64,000 nucleotides of DNA from Epiperipatus broadwayi (GCA_028023455.1 JAQFVV010000017.1:1422501-1486500), one strand, 5' to 3'; positions 44,720 through 57,479 are shown, counted from the stretch's first letter. Numbers and translations: made by a program. Notes: generated by a model not told the origin, from the sequence alone.

Positions 44720-45112
44720 AACAATGAGGATTGCCAATTCTTCAACAAGCTTTGTGATAAATGCTTAGGTACAGAAAGCATTTAAAATATCTCGGTCAGG
44801 ACCCCCCAACCTCTGACCATGGTTTTGTGCTATGACACTCATCAGAGAGGTGCTAACATGTAGATGTCTGAAAATTTCAGATTTTCCTCTCAATAGATAA
44901 CTTCTAGATAAATGCTGGCTTTGGTTTGTTATTTTTAGATCTAGTGTCTGAACCTACCCTAGCACCTCTCTGAGGAGTGCCATAGCATGAAACCATGGTC
45001 AGAGGTTGGGGGGGGTCCTGACAGAGATATTTTAAATGCTTTCTATAGCTAAGCATTTATAACAAAGCTTGTTGAGGAATTGGCAATCCTCATTGTTTAT
45101 AACTTACAAGCT
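44720..45112. repeat. Family D palindrome with paired hammerhead-like cores
   Basis: Arms of about 140 bp (ACAATGAGGATTGCCAATTC and its inverse) flank a 110-bp loop. Right arm (plus): GTGTC (44945-44948 carries the GUC triplet), CTGAGGA (44970-44976), GTGC-CATA-GCAT, GAAACCATGG. Left arm (minus): CTGATGA (44845-44839), GTGT-CATA-GCAC, AAAACCATGG, so G12 is lost there. Confidence 0.75.
44937..45000 (+). ncRNA. Hammerhead ribozyme-like motif (family D, right arm)
   Basis: CTGAGGA, a perfect-length 4-bp stem II with CATA loop, GAAA (44989-44992) and the optimal GUC cleavage triplet (44946-44948). Stem III pairs about 5 of 7 positions and stem I is weak (2 bp), so local decay is likely. Fold may be outcompeted by the inverted arm. 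Confidence 0.45.
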
Positions 45113-45258
45113 TAAGAGAATAGGGCCATGTGATCTATGACTCTTATTTTGACTATACACAATATACTACCTATCTTAAAATTGTGGTATTATTTAATAT
45201 AAAATTAAAAAGGGCAGTTACTTTTTGTGTTTTAGAAGAAATGTTATTTTCGACTTAC

Positions 45259-45316
45259 CAAATGTGATCCAAACTTTTTATATTCTTTTTCTAAAATCGC
45301 TTTTTCTTCTTTAATG
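45259..45316 (-). CDS. Candidate host exon, coiled-coil-like
   Basis: A 58-nt minus-strand segment between TTGTTTTAG and a perfect GTAAGT donor. Only one frame is open; after one base of a split codon it reads IKEEKAILEKEYKKFGSHL and ends on a codon boundary. The peptide is charged and helix-like, in keeping with the exon at 1789-1962, which begins in the same phase. It is outside recognised repeats. The gene is not identified. Confidence 0.45.
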
Positions 45317-47924
45317 CTAAAACAAATTAAAACAATAGTTAAGATATTTTATGTTGGTTATTTTTTAGATATTTCAGCACATATTCACCTATAATACCAT
45401 ATATCCATCATAACATCATATCACCATATATCCACTATATATATATATCCATCATATATCTACTATATAAAGAAATACACTTTTATGCACCCACATAGGT
45501 AAATACACAGATATATATGAATAATCATCCAATTTAATTTACTGGGTTAAAGTTTTGAAGAAATAATGACTTGATTTCTCATTTGAAAATAAACTATTAA
45601 ATAAATCTATGTTGTTTAGTACTGTGGTAATGGATCACACTGTCAAGTATAAGATCCCCAGATCAATTCCAGTTCTGCTAGTTTCAGGCACTCAAGCGCC
45701 CCCTATGAACTGCTGAGAAATAAAGTCAATCCACTATTTATTTTTACTTTTTGGTATTTTGAAAATTATCCTTTTTTAAAATTAAATTTTGTCAAATATA
45801 TAATAAATTTATTGTTGTATTCTATTTTTTATATAAAACTTGAAAAAAAAAGGCACATTATTTTGATATCAGACATAATTTTAAAACCATCAATAATAGT
45901 TGTAATTTAAAAATATTAATAATAATATTTTACTTTTAAAAAAGTCTTAAAAATAATATTTTCTCAATTTTAAAGTTTTTTTAAACAATTAATTTTTTAT
46001 AATAATATAATTGATTATTAATGTAACAGATCAATTACATTTATAACTAAGTATTAGAGTACTGTTACAGTTTATGACCTCTTAAGGTGAAAATCTTCTC
46101 CACCAGATGGTGCTTGTTGTGTTTATGTGTGAATCTATTAAACCTATTATATTATATTAGGCATTTGTTAATTGAATGTAAATGCTTGAAACAGAAAGGG
46201 TACATATAATGAAGTTATGGAAGAATAAATATGAAAAAAAATGATTATACAGAAAGTGAATTATTATTTTTTATGCTTGGTTTAGGAAAAGATAAGGGGG
46301 ATTTAGATATAAAGGCTATAGAGTTGACAAAGATTATGTAGTGGAAATGGGATGGAGCAGAATATGGGAAAATTTAGAGTGGGGAATGGAAAATAAAGTG
46401 GCTAACAGGTTTATTTGTGCATAATTGCTGAGATATTCTTGACTTAATTTAAGAAGCCACAGTACATCACATACACATCTATATAACCACGGACACGTGA
46501 AAATAAGTTTACTAATATATATATATTTATTAATATAACATGAAAAAAATATATACTTGTGTATTTACACTATATACAGCTTTAGCAAGAAAGTAAGGAG
46601 GAAATATAATCCCTAAAAAATGAAAGATATATATTTATTACTGAATTTACTAAGCAGTTTTTTAATTTATATATTGAAACATTTTGAACATTTAATCAAA
46701 AAATCTAGTGCTGTTTTATTATTGTTATAATTTTCTGAGCATGCTTTCAACATTGCATAATAGAATCATAGCAATTGTATTTTCCCATAGGAAGCAATGC
46801 AACATGGGCATTATGTAAATGTCCTATTTGCATATTCTATTTCTTTAAGGGACAGCAGAATTCTTTTTATTTATAGTGAGCGAAGCAGTACAAAACTAAT
46901 CCATAAAAAATCAATTGGTGGCAACAGGTAGATTAAATAAAAGTGAATAAAAACATTTAAAGAAATGATTTTATTTGCATAAATGCATTAAAAACGAAAT
47001 ATTCTTCAACTTTCACAAATAAAAGTATGGAGTGCAAAATGTTACTTTGGTGATTCACAAGCTAGATTTCCAGAGAATCATTTAAATAAACTACAATTAA
47101 ACCACCCTTTCTTGTAGCAATACCAATCTATCTATCAGATAATAAAGATCATGTTTACTTTGTGAATAGATTGACAATAATATAAGAAGGTTGGCATTAG
47201 TAGACATCATTAGCATTAATGTTACATATAAAATTAAAAATTTACATCTTACACTAATTTTTACCTAAAATTGTTTGTAAATTCTACAAAAACTATATTG
47301 GCATAAGGAATACATATGTACGCAAAGTTTCAAACTAAATTGGAAGTTGGGAAGTGGGTGAAAATTGTTACAAGATTGAATCCAATCATACAGACAAAAA
47401 TAAAGTATGGTAAATAAAAAAGTAAAATAATCCATATGAAATTAAATGCTCACAAGTACTTGTTCAAGCAAAATTGTAAAACAATAAAAAAAACCTATTG
47501 TTTTCTTAATTATCATCATTATTAATAATAAAAATAAACTCCTTTTTTCTTAAAAAATATGGTTCCAAATAATCTTTCATATATAAAATGTAATAAAATT
47601 GTTCTCTCCCCTTTTCTTTTTAAAAACTTCATTTGTGTAAGATGTAATAAAAAATTTGATTTAAAATAATAAAGAATAGGGCGATATAACTAATAAGTAA
47701 AATGTATATAATGAAAAGAAATTAATGTAGATGTTAAAGAAATGTTATTATATTATGTGTTAAAAATTATATACTTATAATAATAATAATATATCTTATA
47801 TAAAAAATCCCAATTTTTTCTGTTGTCTGATTGGTGAATGTATGTTTATTCATGTTAAATTCACAACCAATTAAAAAAAATATTACATTAATCTGCATTA
47901 AGAATATTTTTATGAGAAGGAAAT
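45317..47924. other. Mostly unassigned AT-rich DNA
   Basis: Holds a degenerate ATCCATATAT-type microsatellite (45390-45470), a weak tRNA-like SINE head with GATCAATTCCAG B-box-like sequence (45614-45730), and a 65-bp repeat CATAATTGCTGAGATATTCT (46418-46480) that recurs at 55066-55130. No coding homology. Confidence 0.4.
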
Positions 47925-48440
47925 AATTCCATTATTAATAATTGTCCATAACATTGTCAAATTCATATACCAAATATAATATGTATATTTAAAAGGCTTA
48001 ATTTGATTATGAGCATTTTATTCAAAGCAAGTAATTTTGCAAAGCAAAAAAAAATTGTTAAACAACTAATTAAAAAAAACTATTGCAACAATGTAATTCC
48101 ACCATTAATAAAATGTAATATAAAATGTTGGCCTTTCAGGCCAGGTAATTTTAAAAACTTATTTATATAATATTAAAATATTTTGCTTAATTTACATTAA
48201 ATCTTAAAAAAACTGTTAAAGCCAGCAGTTTTTAATGATGGTCTTTCCAAAGACTGGGACTGATAGCCTTTCAGACTGGCTAGGAAGTAATTCTGCCATT
48301 AATAAACTGTTATACAAAAACCACAGCCTTTATACATTTGTCACATTTTTTCAATATAATATTTAAATGTTTGGTTTAATTTATATTAAATCTTTAATAA
48401 TTTTTTGTTAAACCAACCAATTAAAAAAAATCATGGCCTT
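47925..48440. repeat. Diverged tandem repeat, about 170-195 bp period
   Basis: TAATTCCACCATTAATAAA-like starts recur near 47925, 48093 and 48288, and GGCCTTTCAGGCCAGG / GGCCTTTATAGGCCAGG blocks recur near 48130 and 48435. Units are strongly diverged. Confidence 0.45.
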
Positions 48441-48474
48441 TATAGGCCAGGTATATCTGGTATGTATATATACA

Positions 48475-48545
48475 TTTGTAGATCCTTGATAAAGATTACA
48501 ATGAAGTAGTCAAAATGTCTGAACATGTATGATATATTAGAATAT
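48475..48545 (+). repeat. PLE-type terminal motif remnant
   Basis: CCTTGATAAAGATTAC-AATGA-AGTAGTCAAAATGTCTGAACATG: same layout as the motif at 3662-3702, with TTGATAA and with GAAA changed to AAAA. No PLE coding sequence is adjacent. Confidence 0.45.
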
Positions 48546-49156
48546 ATATGGATCCATGAAAACAAAAAAGTATTTAAAAAGAAAAAGGAAAGAACAATTT
48601 TATTGAATTTTATATATATATATAAAGTAATCTATAAACATTAACTAATGACAAGGATTATTTGAAATATGGTTTCAAAGTGGTAATAATTTCACGCTTA
48701 GAATATATTTCTAATAATAGTGATGAACACAATGAATTGGTCTTGCTTCATATTTAACCATAAATTTTTTTTAATATAAATGACTCGGGCATTACTAATA
48801 ATGTTCTCAAAAAGTACTTCTCATTTTCTTTAAAATTTTGCACTTGACTTCAAGCCAAGAATATTATAGCAATAAGCTTATTAAATAAAAAGAGTAAAAA
48901 AAAAAAATTCATAAGAAAATAAATGCATGTGTGAAATTATGTAAAAAAATTGCAAAACAAAAAAGTAATCTTTACTTTAAATAATGGTAATAAGTGTTTG
49001 AAATGTGAATACAAAGATTGCACATTATTAATTTATTTTTTCAAAAAATAATTTCGAAAGTGAGAATCCTCAGTTGTTATCCCATATTCAACTGAAAAAG
49101 ACGAACATTCTTTAAAAAATATTGATTCTTCCTTTTGAAATTACTAATAAGAAGAT

Positions 49157-49291
49157 ATATGCTAATTTTTTTTCCATATGTCATAGCATCGGCCGGGACG
49201 TGAACCCACACCCGTCTGCAACCAACTACTTGCTTGCAAGGCAGGTGCAATGACTTCTTGGCTAACAATGCTTGACAAAATATGCTAATTT
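49157..49291 (-). repeat. tRNA-Gly-derived SINE with target duplication
   Basis: ATATGCTAATTT at 49157-49168 and 49280-49291. Minus-strand body: decayed tRNA head, CTTGCAA anticodon-loop equivalent, CCCGGCCGATGCTATGACAT tail. It shares the insert AAGCAAGCAGTTGGTTGCAG-type sequence with the copy at 22095, defining a subfamily. Confidence 0.8.
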
Positions 49292-49524
49292 CATTGCTAT
49301 AATGTAATAAATAACATTTTATAACAAATATGTTTCTGTTATTCAAGATGATAAGGATTCATTTCTTTTACTTTGTAATTTTTTTGGACAACCAAACATA
49401 TATTTATTTTTTATAGATTAATTTTGTCATTATGTTTTTTCTAAAGTAACACCTGGTGGATAAATCTTGAAACTTAAAATAAGTACCTGTAATTGCATAT
49501 ATATATATACATTTTAAAACAGTT

Positions 49525-50637
49525 ACACCTGGGTCTCATTTTACACGATAGATAGGTTCCTCAGAAAACACGCGCAAACGAAATCGTGCAAAAATAGATG
49601 TAACTTACATTGAAAAAGGGGGGATGCAGTTTGTGATTTTTCAAAATTCGCATAAAAGCAAAGCACCAACGTAAAATTACTTTAAAATTTGCGCAAAAAA
49701 AAAAAAAATAAGGAAATAAATTATGACTAATAAAAAATTTCAATTTTGAAAAAAATTGATACAAGACAAACTTTTTTAAACTATAATATTTAATTTTATT
49801 CAAAATAATATATTTTTATGCATAATTTACAGTACAGTAATTTACATTTTTTTATACATGTTTTAATTATTATCGCTATTTGAAAAACACATTCGTTTGC
49901 AAACTGGTAAAAAATCAAATTTTTCACAAGAGGAAATACAACTAGCGCCAACTTCACACTCATGTTGTGTCAATGGTTTTCTGGTGTCAACATAATTAGT
50001 AATTAATCTTTGAGATGATTTTATTAATTGTTTATGAAACTAACAACTAAAAATTAAATTCTTATTTTGTCTTTAATTTTTTAATTTTCAATTCCATTTA
50101 AAAATCAAATTTCACATCACATTAATTTCAAGTCGCCGTAAGTAATTTTTAAATTGTTAATTACAATTAAAAATCAGATTTTAATTTTTAATTGTCAAAT
50201 TTAATTGTGCCCACTGCTATTACTCACCTTTTAAAAATAAACTTGTGGACACTAAATGATTAATAATTGATTATGTTCTTTTTTAAAAAGCAAAAACAGA
50301 ATGTGATTTAAAATGCAAAATTAACATGCACAATGTTTGAACAAATTTACATTATAATCTTGTAAAATTTAATGTGTGTATACATAAAATGTGGAAATCA
50401 TGATTTTAATTTTATTATTGCATAAAATCTTACTATTATAAAGCACTGAAAATATTGAAATTACTAAAATGAAAGGCAAATTCCAATAATGTGCTATTAC
50501 TTTCAATATAATGTAAGTGCAGAAAATTTATTATTTGAAGTAATAGCGCATTATCGGAGTTCGACTTCCAGTGAAACATGAATCGCGTAACTTCAAAATC
50601 GTGTTAAATAAGTCTGCATAAAAAAAGACCCTTGTGT
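49525..50637. mobile_element. Non-autonomous pogo/Tc1-mariner-like element
   Basis: Ends CACCTGGGTCTCATTTTA and, reversed, CACAAGGGTCTTTTTTTA, each next to TA, as in elements with TA target duplication. Both subterminal regions have scattered AAATCGTG/AATCGCGTAA motifs typical of pogo/Tigger-like termini. No transposase frame is seen. A small inverted repeat (50480-50580) related to 21461-21722 is nested near the right end. Confidence 0.6.
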
Positions 50638-51650
50638 ATATCTTTTTTTTCCTTAAAAATAAACTTATCTTGAAATAACATTTTCATTCAGTAGGATAGA
50701 TTTCAAAAAGTTTTTATTTATATTTTTTTTTTTATAAAAAAAAATGAATCTTTCAGAATAATTTATTTTCTTATTGTAGCAATAATTTAAACTCTTGAAA
50801 ATAGGCCAAATTTACATCTTTACATTTTTTTATTTTTATAAAACTACAATTCACCATTGATATAACTTCTTATTGTTCTGTCCTCCCTTATAGATAAAAA
50901 AAAAGAAAGATTAAATTTTCCCTACTTATTTTATTTCTTGAAAGTTCAAATAAAATTTTGACTTCAGCAATATGATACAGATTTACCAATCGTGAAATGA
51001 TTGCTATTAAAAAAGACATGTACCTCAATATCATGAAGAATTTGTTAAAATATTGTTCTAAATAATAACCCTCTAGAATAAATTATGCCAAGAGTGAATG
51101 TTATTGTTTAGTGAGAATACTCTTTTAGGCAAATGAAAATACTGTAATCCCTTGTATAAATATAACGGCCAATTTGGTTTTTAACCAAAGCCTCAAACCC
51201 GAGCTGACATAACCAAATACTAAACAAAGTCAGATAATATTAGTAGGCATGAGTATTTTGACCACTACATAAATAATTGCAATTTTCATGAAAAATTAAA
51301 AAATAGACATGCAAATTTTGTAGTACTATGTTCAATCAAAGCAAAATCAAATACTTCTAAAAAACAAAATATTAAACATATTAATAATTAGATAATGACT
51401 GGACTGCTTGGTTGTGCCAGAGGTGGTTTACTCCCCTTAAAAACTAAAACGGTGGAGTGTGCAATTCTAAACTAGTACCGAATATTATTTTGAAAGTTTT
51501 ATATCATTTAAACTATTGTAGATGTTTTATTTAGTTAAAAATTATTAATAAAAAAAAAAATTATTTAAACAGTTAACATTTAATTTAAAAAGTACAAATA
51601 TTATTTACATTATTTAACAGATCCTTCTTTATTTTCAAAAAAACTTTTTT
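50638..51650. other. Unassigned AT-rich stretch
   Basis: No repeat family, ORF homology or RNA gene recognised. Confidence 0.45.
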
Positions 51651-51746
51651 TAGCGTTGGTGGCCGAGTGGTTAGTATGGCTGCCTTACAAGCAGTTGCTC
51701 CGGGGTTCGTTAACCGGCCAACGCTTTGACACATTAAAAAAAAAAC
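51651..51746 (+). repeat. tRNA-Gly-derived SINE, best preserved acceptor stem
   Basis: GCGTTGG at the start pairs perfectly with CCAACGC near the end (7-bp acceptor stem). A box GTGGCCGAGTGG, anticodon stem CTGC/GCAG with loop CTTACAA, T arm CCGGGGTTCG (damaged), then TTTGACACATTAAAA. Anticodon position reads TAC instead of TCC. The tail and poly-A mark it as a SINE rather than a gene. Confidence 0.75.
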
Positions 51747-52547
51747 ACGTCTATAAACTTTTTCATTTGACATATTCGTAAATAAATAAAAATATTGTTT
51801 AAAAGGTATATAGAAAATAATATTTCAAATAATAAATCAGTTATAACATAAATAGAAAGCAGTAAAATGATCTGTTACTTAAGCAATGAATGTAATACTA
51901 GTTAAAGCAGTGGATTTGCACTGATGAAGGCACATAAGAATGAATTAGTAACACATATACAGCAAACATTATATAAATACTAAAATCGAATTAGGAGAGA
52001 CCACTAAGGATGTCTGTTACTAATCTATTACATTACTCAATATATAATTAATATTTCATAAGATATAATTATGTATATTCATACTGTTATATATTTTTAT
52101 TTATAATATTTTAGCTGCCACGAAGCTTATCCAAACAGAATAAATTAATACAACCTATAATGACCATAGATTGACTTTAAAAGATACAGTGGCAATGTGG
52201 TTCATGTTCTCTTCTTCCAGTTTGATAATTTTTCACAGTATGAAATTCCATACAAGAAATGCCCTGGCTATTCTCCTTGTTCAGTTCGGTCACCATTGTT
52301 TTTTTCATCTGGATTTTTATTTTATTTTAATCCCTCATTTTTGCTCAGTAATAACAATGAATTTAATAATTACTAATATGAAATAATTAGTTTTTCTCAA
52401 AAACAAGCTAATCTGAAAGTCCACATATCTAAATAAATGATCATTTAGCATTTATACATACATATATATTACTCTTATTTTATATTTAACCAGCAGTCTC
52501 TTAGTACTGTATTAATACCATCAATAATATTAGCAAACTCTCTATAC
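51747..52547. other. Unassigned AT-rich stretch
   Basis: Nothing recognised. Confidence 0.45.
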
Positions 52548-52640
52548 ACTAATGTGACCTAGTGCAAGCCATAGCTAGAATGTTTCTGCATAAAATCCCT
52601 ATCTAGTTCCTACTCATTTGATACCCATATAAAAAATCTT
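52548..52640 (-). repeat. Family B partial end
   Basis: Matches the outer part of family B (GTGCAAGCCATAG, GCATAAAATCCCTATCTAG, CTACTCATTTGATA) and stops before the hammerhead-like core. Confidence 0.55.
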
Positions 52641-52689
52641 TAATTACTGCAGGCACATTATTAATGCATTTTATAACACAAACTTTGAA

Positions 52690-54700
52690 GTAAGATGCAA
52701 GGTTTTATTCTGTTTTCCTTTTTTTTAGCAGTAGGAACTTCTTTTAAAATTGTACATCTCCTACTTCTAAAATTCTTCTTTCTTCTTATCCAGATTCAAT
52801 GTTTTGTGGTCAAATGGTTCTGTCATAGACTGATATGTCGGACAGCTTTTTTTGTTTTCTCTATAATGAATGTGGTTAATGCCTTTTGGTAGTTCACACC
52901 TAATTCAGTTTAATTATCATATTGGCAAAAGTTTGGTGATGATTCCTTCTATCCATTTTTTGTTGAGACTATCTCTTACCCAGACATTATTTTGAACCCA
53001 TTTTCATTCTCCATTAATTTATTTTACCCATTATTTAAAAGTAATATATCCAGATTTGATTTTAATTTCATGTATTGTAACAATTTCAATTTCAATTGCT
53101 CTATAGTTGCTGTATTGATACATAGTTTTTTTTATATGTCTACAGTACTGGCTTTCTTAAAAACCTGCTTGATCTATTAGACTTTTTGGTCATCACTTAC
53201 TTCTCTGAGGGATATAGTGATGCATGAATGTGTTTAATTTCTCATTCTTGTATGTAATTTTAAAATTTGGCAAATGAGAACCCTGTCCCATTTTTTTTTG
53301 CAGTGAGCGTATCCAAACATTTGTGGCAAGCAAAAGATGTCTAAAGTTTGGAGATTATTACTCTTAATTTGTGTTATGGACTATTTCAAATTTGTTTCAC
53401 TTTGAGTGTGCATCTATGAGAACCAAGAAAAGGTTATAATAAATGGCGCTGTATGAGCAATGTGTGTACATTGGTTTGATGAGGGTCGAGGTACATATCT
53501 TTGGAAATCTTATTTGTCATCTTTGACATGTCTTACATACTTTTGCAAATGACAACCCACCAGTTGTAGTTGTGAACCAATGCCTTAGCTGGTGCTTCAC
53601 CACTTCTAAGATTTTTGTACGAAAGTCAGAATTTCGTCTTCCATTGCCATATATTTAGTGTTAGATTTTAAGGGTAATTCAAAAAAATATGGAGATACTT
53701 GGGACATTGTTTGATTAGTCTTGATAAATCATCTTAGCAATGACGATAGCTTAGATTGGATATTGTCCAAATTTCCATTTAAATAGTTAGAAATTTTGAT
53801 TTCATCTGTGCAATTTATGGATGTCTAATTTATTCGCTCCTTCATCCAGAAACTTAGAAAATGCATCTGCATACTGAATTAAGTTTCTTTGCTAAATTCC
53901 AAGTTCAAAATAATAGTCTGAAAGAAATTTATATAATATAACATTCTTGAACTTGCATGGTTTGGTATTAATTTAGTCTTAGCAAAGAATCTCAATAGAG
54001 ACTTGTGATCAATCATTGAATGCATGACCATTTATGTACTGATGGAAATTTTTGATTGTACACATGAGAGCTTGTGCTTCTTTGTTCAATTGCTATAATT
54101 CTTTTCTCCACTGGTTTAATGTCCAAGAAGAAAAAGTGACTGATCTTTCACCATTGAAAGTCAGTTGGTATATAGAAACTTCTATCTTTGGTTTCCTTGT
54201 CAATTAATAGATTATTGAATAGTAAAAGACCTTTTGTTTTAATAAAACTAGCTGCTTCCTTCTAGTTCTATCATTAATTGTTCTTTGGTAAATTATAAAG
54301 AGAGTAGACTATGGGTGCTCTCATCTGTAGAGAAGTCAAAATAATTTACTAAAAACATCTTTAAAATCTTTTCAGGATTGAATTTTTCCCCTGACTATAA
54401 ATGATATATTCTAGAAATTTCAACTTCCTTGTATTCCATATGCAGTTTTTAGAATTTGTCCTGGTTCCAAGTTTAGAGAAGTAATGACAAACAATTTAAC
54501 TGCTATTTTAGGGATGATTCTAAATTGGCTATGAATAGGTATTGTCAATGTGTGAAATCACATCTTCCATTTATTGGAACAGGATCTCCGTCTTTGTTTG
54601 AAATATGTTTTGTTAGTAAAAATCTCAAATATTAATCAATTATAATTTTAAAAATTGATTGCCAAACATTTTGCTGATGTCTTCATAACCGGAATTTAAT
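52690..54700 (-). pseudogene. Ty3/Gypsy pol relic: RT end, RNase H, integrase
   Basis: Minus-strand codons in changing frames, in element order: KLKFLEYII and FLVNYFDFS near 54430-54340 (RT end: EFLGY and VNYYSKFI types); EAQALMCTIKNFHQYINGHAF near 54080-54020 (RNase H E-A-A---KKFHQYLYG); LFLVLIDAHSK near 53420 (integrase core D-A-SKW); GTGFSFAKF and EIKHIHASLYP near 53290-53210 (integrase D,D,E region); FKKASTV; NNVWVRDSLNKKWIEGII near 52990-52930 (C-terminal domain). At least ten stops or frameshifts. It has no LTRs nearby and no gag, and lies far from the gag-like relic at 7331-9450. Confidence 0.7.
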
Positions 54701-54719
54701 GGAAAATGGCATTAAGGTG

Positions 54720-55075
54720 AGTTTAGCAAAATATGTATAGATACTGAACTGAGTTCAGAGCTGTATAATTATACGAATAAATTAGCTTAAATTGAAAACA
54801 TTATTGTGTTTTTATTTTGGACTCGTAGCTTTATTGTTAACTAAAAAGGTAAAAGGTGGATTTTGGAGGGTTGCATTAAATTCAAAGGTCTGCAAAGCAC
54901 TATCAGATCCAAGGCTACTCACTGATAAAGGCCACAAGTTAGAAAGTATTCTGGAGATATCGAATGAATAGATACTACATAGGAATTTTGATGCACAAAT
55001 CTTCTAGCATCCACTGATTACTATAGCTTGCACTAGATGGCACTACTGTACAAAGAGTTTATCTGGGCATAATTG
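54720..55075 (+). repeat. Family B repeat, long form, core damaged
   Basis: Includes ATACTGAACTGAGTTCAGAG, AATTGAAAACATTATTGTGT and the core CTGATAA (54922-54928; G8 to A), hairpin, GAAAGTATTCTGG. Directly followed by the 65-bp repeat also found at 46418-46480. Confidence 0.7.
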
Positions 55076-55130
55076 CTGAGATATTCTTGACTTCGTTTAA
55101 GGAGAAGCCACAATACATCACATCACATCA

Positions 55131-55705
55131 AATTGTTTTAATTAATTCAGGAAGAAAATATGATTAACGGTATTACATTGTATTGGAGTTATATATATAT
55201 TAACTATTGTAATATACATATTAGATTAAAAATGATTTAAATAATGTCTATTTAAAATCACTCCAATATATTTACAAATAATAATAATCTTTCTTTAAGT
55301 GAAAATGTTTTCTTGTAAAAAAAAAAAAAAAAAAAGAATCAACTAAAAAAAAATTCTATTTACTTTTAAAGACGAACTGCAATTTTCTCTTTATCTAACT
55401 TAAAACAGATAAAATGTTGTAGAGGATTTTTACATTTTTATCTTCTCAAGGCTTTCTATTTTAAAATAATTTTTTTATCCACATACAGTATATATATATT
55501 TAGCCTTGAGCATTATTACATTTATTATTTAAGTAATACTTTGGGTGCAATTTGAAATTTATAACTGCAGTTTGTAATTTTATAATTGACTATTTATTAG
55601 ACTGCATTCAGAATAGGTTTTATTGACCGTTTAAAGAGATTTATTTACACTTCTTTGTATCAATAATTTCCATTTCTGTGGTCAAGTTCCAATCTTTAGT
55701 GTCTA
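55131..55705. other. Unassigned stretch with poly-A
   Basis: A 20-nt A run at about 55317-55335; otherwise nothing recognised. Confidence 0.45.
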
Positions 55706-55841
55706 TATAAGTATATTAGACCATTAATAAGAATAGGATTCCACCCTATATATTCGAAATACGGGAATTCTTATAAGTATATTAGACTCATTAATAAGAA
55801 TAGGATTCCACCCTATAATATTCGAAATACGGGAATTCTTA
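55706..55841. repeat. Two-copy 67-bp tandem duplication
   Basis: ATAAGTATATTAGAC to ACGGGAATTCTT occurs twice in tandem with two 1-nt differences, next to the family A unit. Confidence 0.8.
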
Positions 55842-55849
55842 TACCTGGA

Positions 55850-56090
55850 ACTTAATTGTAAATATTGGGGATTTGAATTCAGACTTTCACTATCCACACT
55901 ATCTCATACTATTGATACACATGACCACACACATGTAGAAAAGATAAATAATCACCAATATACGTATTTCAAGCTGAACCAGCACTCATCAATTGGTCCA
56001 TATGTGTGTGATCATGTGCAGTACCATGAGATAGTGTGGATAGTTGAAGGTTGCTTGAAAGTCTGAGTTCAAATCCTTAATATTAACAAC
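55850..56090 (-). repeat. Family A repeat, short hairpin form
   Basis: Terminal inverted repeats GGGGATTTGAATTCAGACTT and AAGTCTGAGTTCAAATCC. Minus strand core: TTGATGA (C3 to T), GTGCTG-GTT-CAGCTT, GAAATACGTATATTGG. Confidence 0.65.
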
Positions 56091-57479
56091 AATAATATTA
56101 ATTTTATTTATTTATTAAATGAAATATATATATATGAGAATAACTACAAACAAGCAGAATTTGTGCAAGGAGTTATTCACGAGTTGTTATACTAATTATA
56201 CATAATAAAAAAATAAGTTTTTACATTAAACATCTAAACAAAAAACAAAACAAAATCGTTCCGGGAAAAACTTACAAAGACTGATACAAAGAATAAATTA
56301 CAATATATACAAACATTAAAACAACAATAAAAAGAAGTGGGAAAAAAAAGAGGAGGAAGAAGGAGTAGAAGAAGAAGAAATAATATAATTATAGATAATA
56401 CAATAACCAAAGTTTCAAACATTTTTATATAAAAAATGGCCAACATCTATTGAGTAATCAGTAACAAAAGAATGAACAGTCTGAGATCATTGGAACTAAA
56501 TTTCCGATGGCTACTTTCTAAATAAAACATGGCAATGGCAATTGAAAATTCTTAGCTAAATGAGTATTTACAATGGACACTTTACAACACAATAAGGAAT
56601 GGAAACATATATCAATAATAATTCTATACTTCTATAGTTTAAAAACAGACAATACATAAGAAATAACATAGATATCATGCACAGAAGTCAATATAAACCT
56701 ACTAAAAATAATATGCATGTTATAATTTTGTAAAGTGGATGAGGATAGTAAGTAATTAGTATGACCATCCGGAGATATTATGACCCAATATACTTTGATA
56801 ACAAGCAAAAGAAATAGTTATCAAAATAGATCTAGGCAAGAACTTCACTAGATAATTTAATAAGTACTTAATTTTGCACAACTGAGAACATAAGTAGGCA
56901 ATACGGATTGATCAGATAACCTTAAATCAATGAAAATACCTAAGTAAGAATAGGCATTAAATATTACCACATTTACAAATACTATTGAAATAAACTTTAA
57001 ATTTACTACAAATACTGATACTAACTGAATGTGAAAAAGTAATAAGAAGAAGTAGAATATCCCTGGGTTTATTATAATTGACAATTAAACAATTTATCAT
57101 AAGCCAGTTCCTAAACACTTGTTTAAGAATAAAATATGAAGCAACTTCTTAAGACAAAAAAATATCATTAGCAAAGTCATAAATCATGAAATCCAAAAGT
57201 AAAGTAAAAATGTCATTTATATGTACTAAAAATAATATAGAATCAAGTAAGACTATTGTGAACTTCCATGATTAATGGATCTAAAATACATAATAATACC
57301 ATGTATTTTTTTTCAGATCCCTGTGCAACTCCATGAATAACAAATCTAAAATAATCATCATCATCAACAACAACATTATGTCATACTATGCTCAGGCAAG
57401 AATGTTACAAAATATTAATAGCATTAGCAATATGACATTGCCAATAGCCTTTAAAGCAAAACTATAATAGTAATAAAAT
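56091..57479. other. Unassigned AT-rich DNA
   Basis: An A/G-rich tract at 56335-56385 gives fortuitous frames. No repeat family or homology recognised. Confidence 0.45.

Noticed and set aside
51651-51722. Functional tRNA-Gly gene
   Set aside because: The acceptor stem is perfect, but the anticodon is TAC, the T arm is damaged, and the SINE tail and A-run follow.
56335-56450. Frame encoding a Leu/Phe-rich hydrophobic peptide on the minus strand
   Set aside because: It is the translation of an A/G-rich tract; low complexity only.
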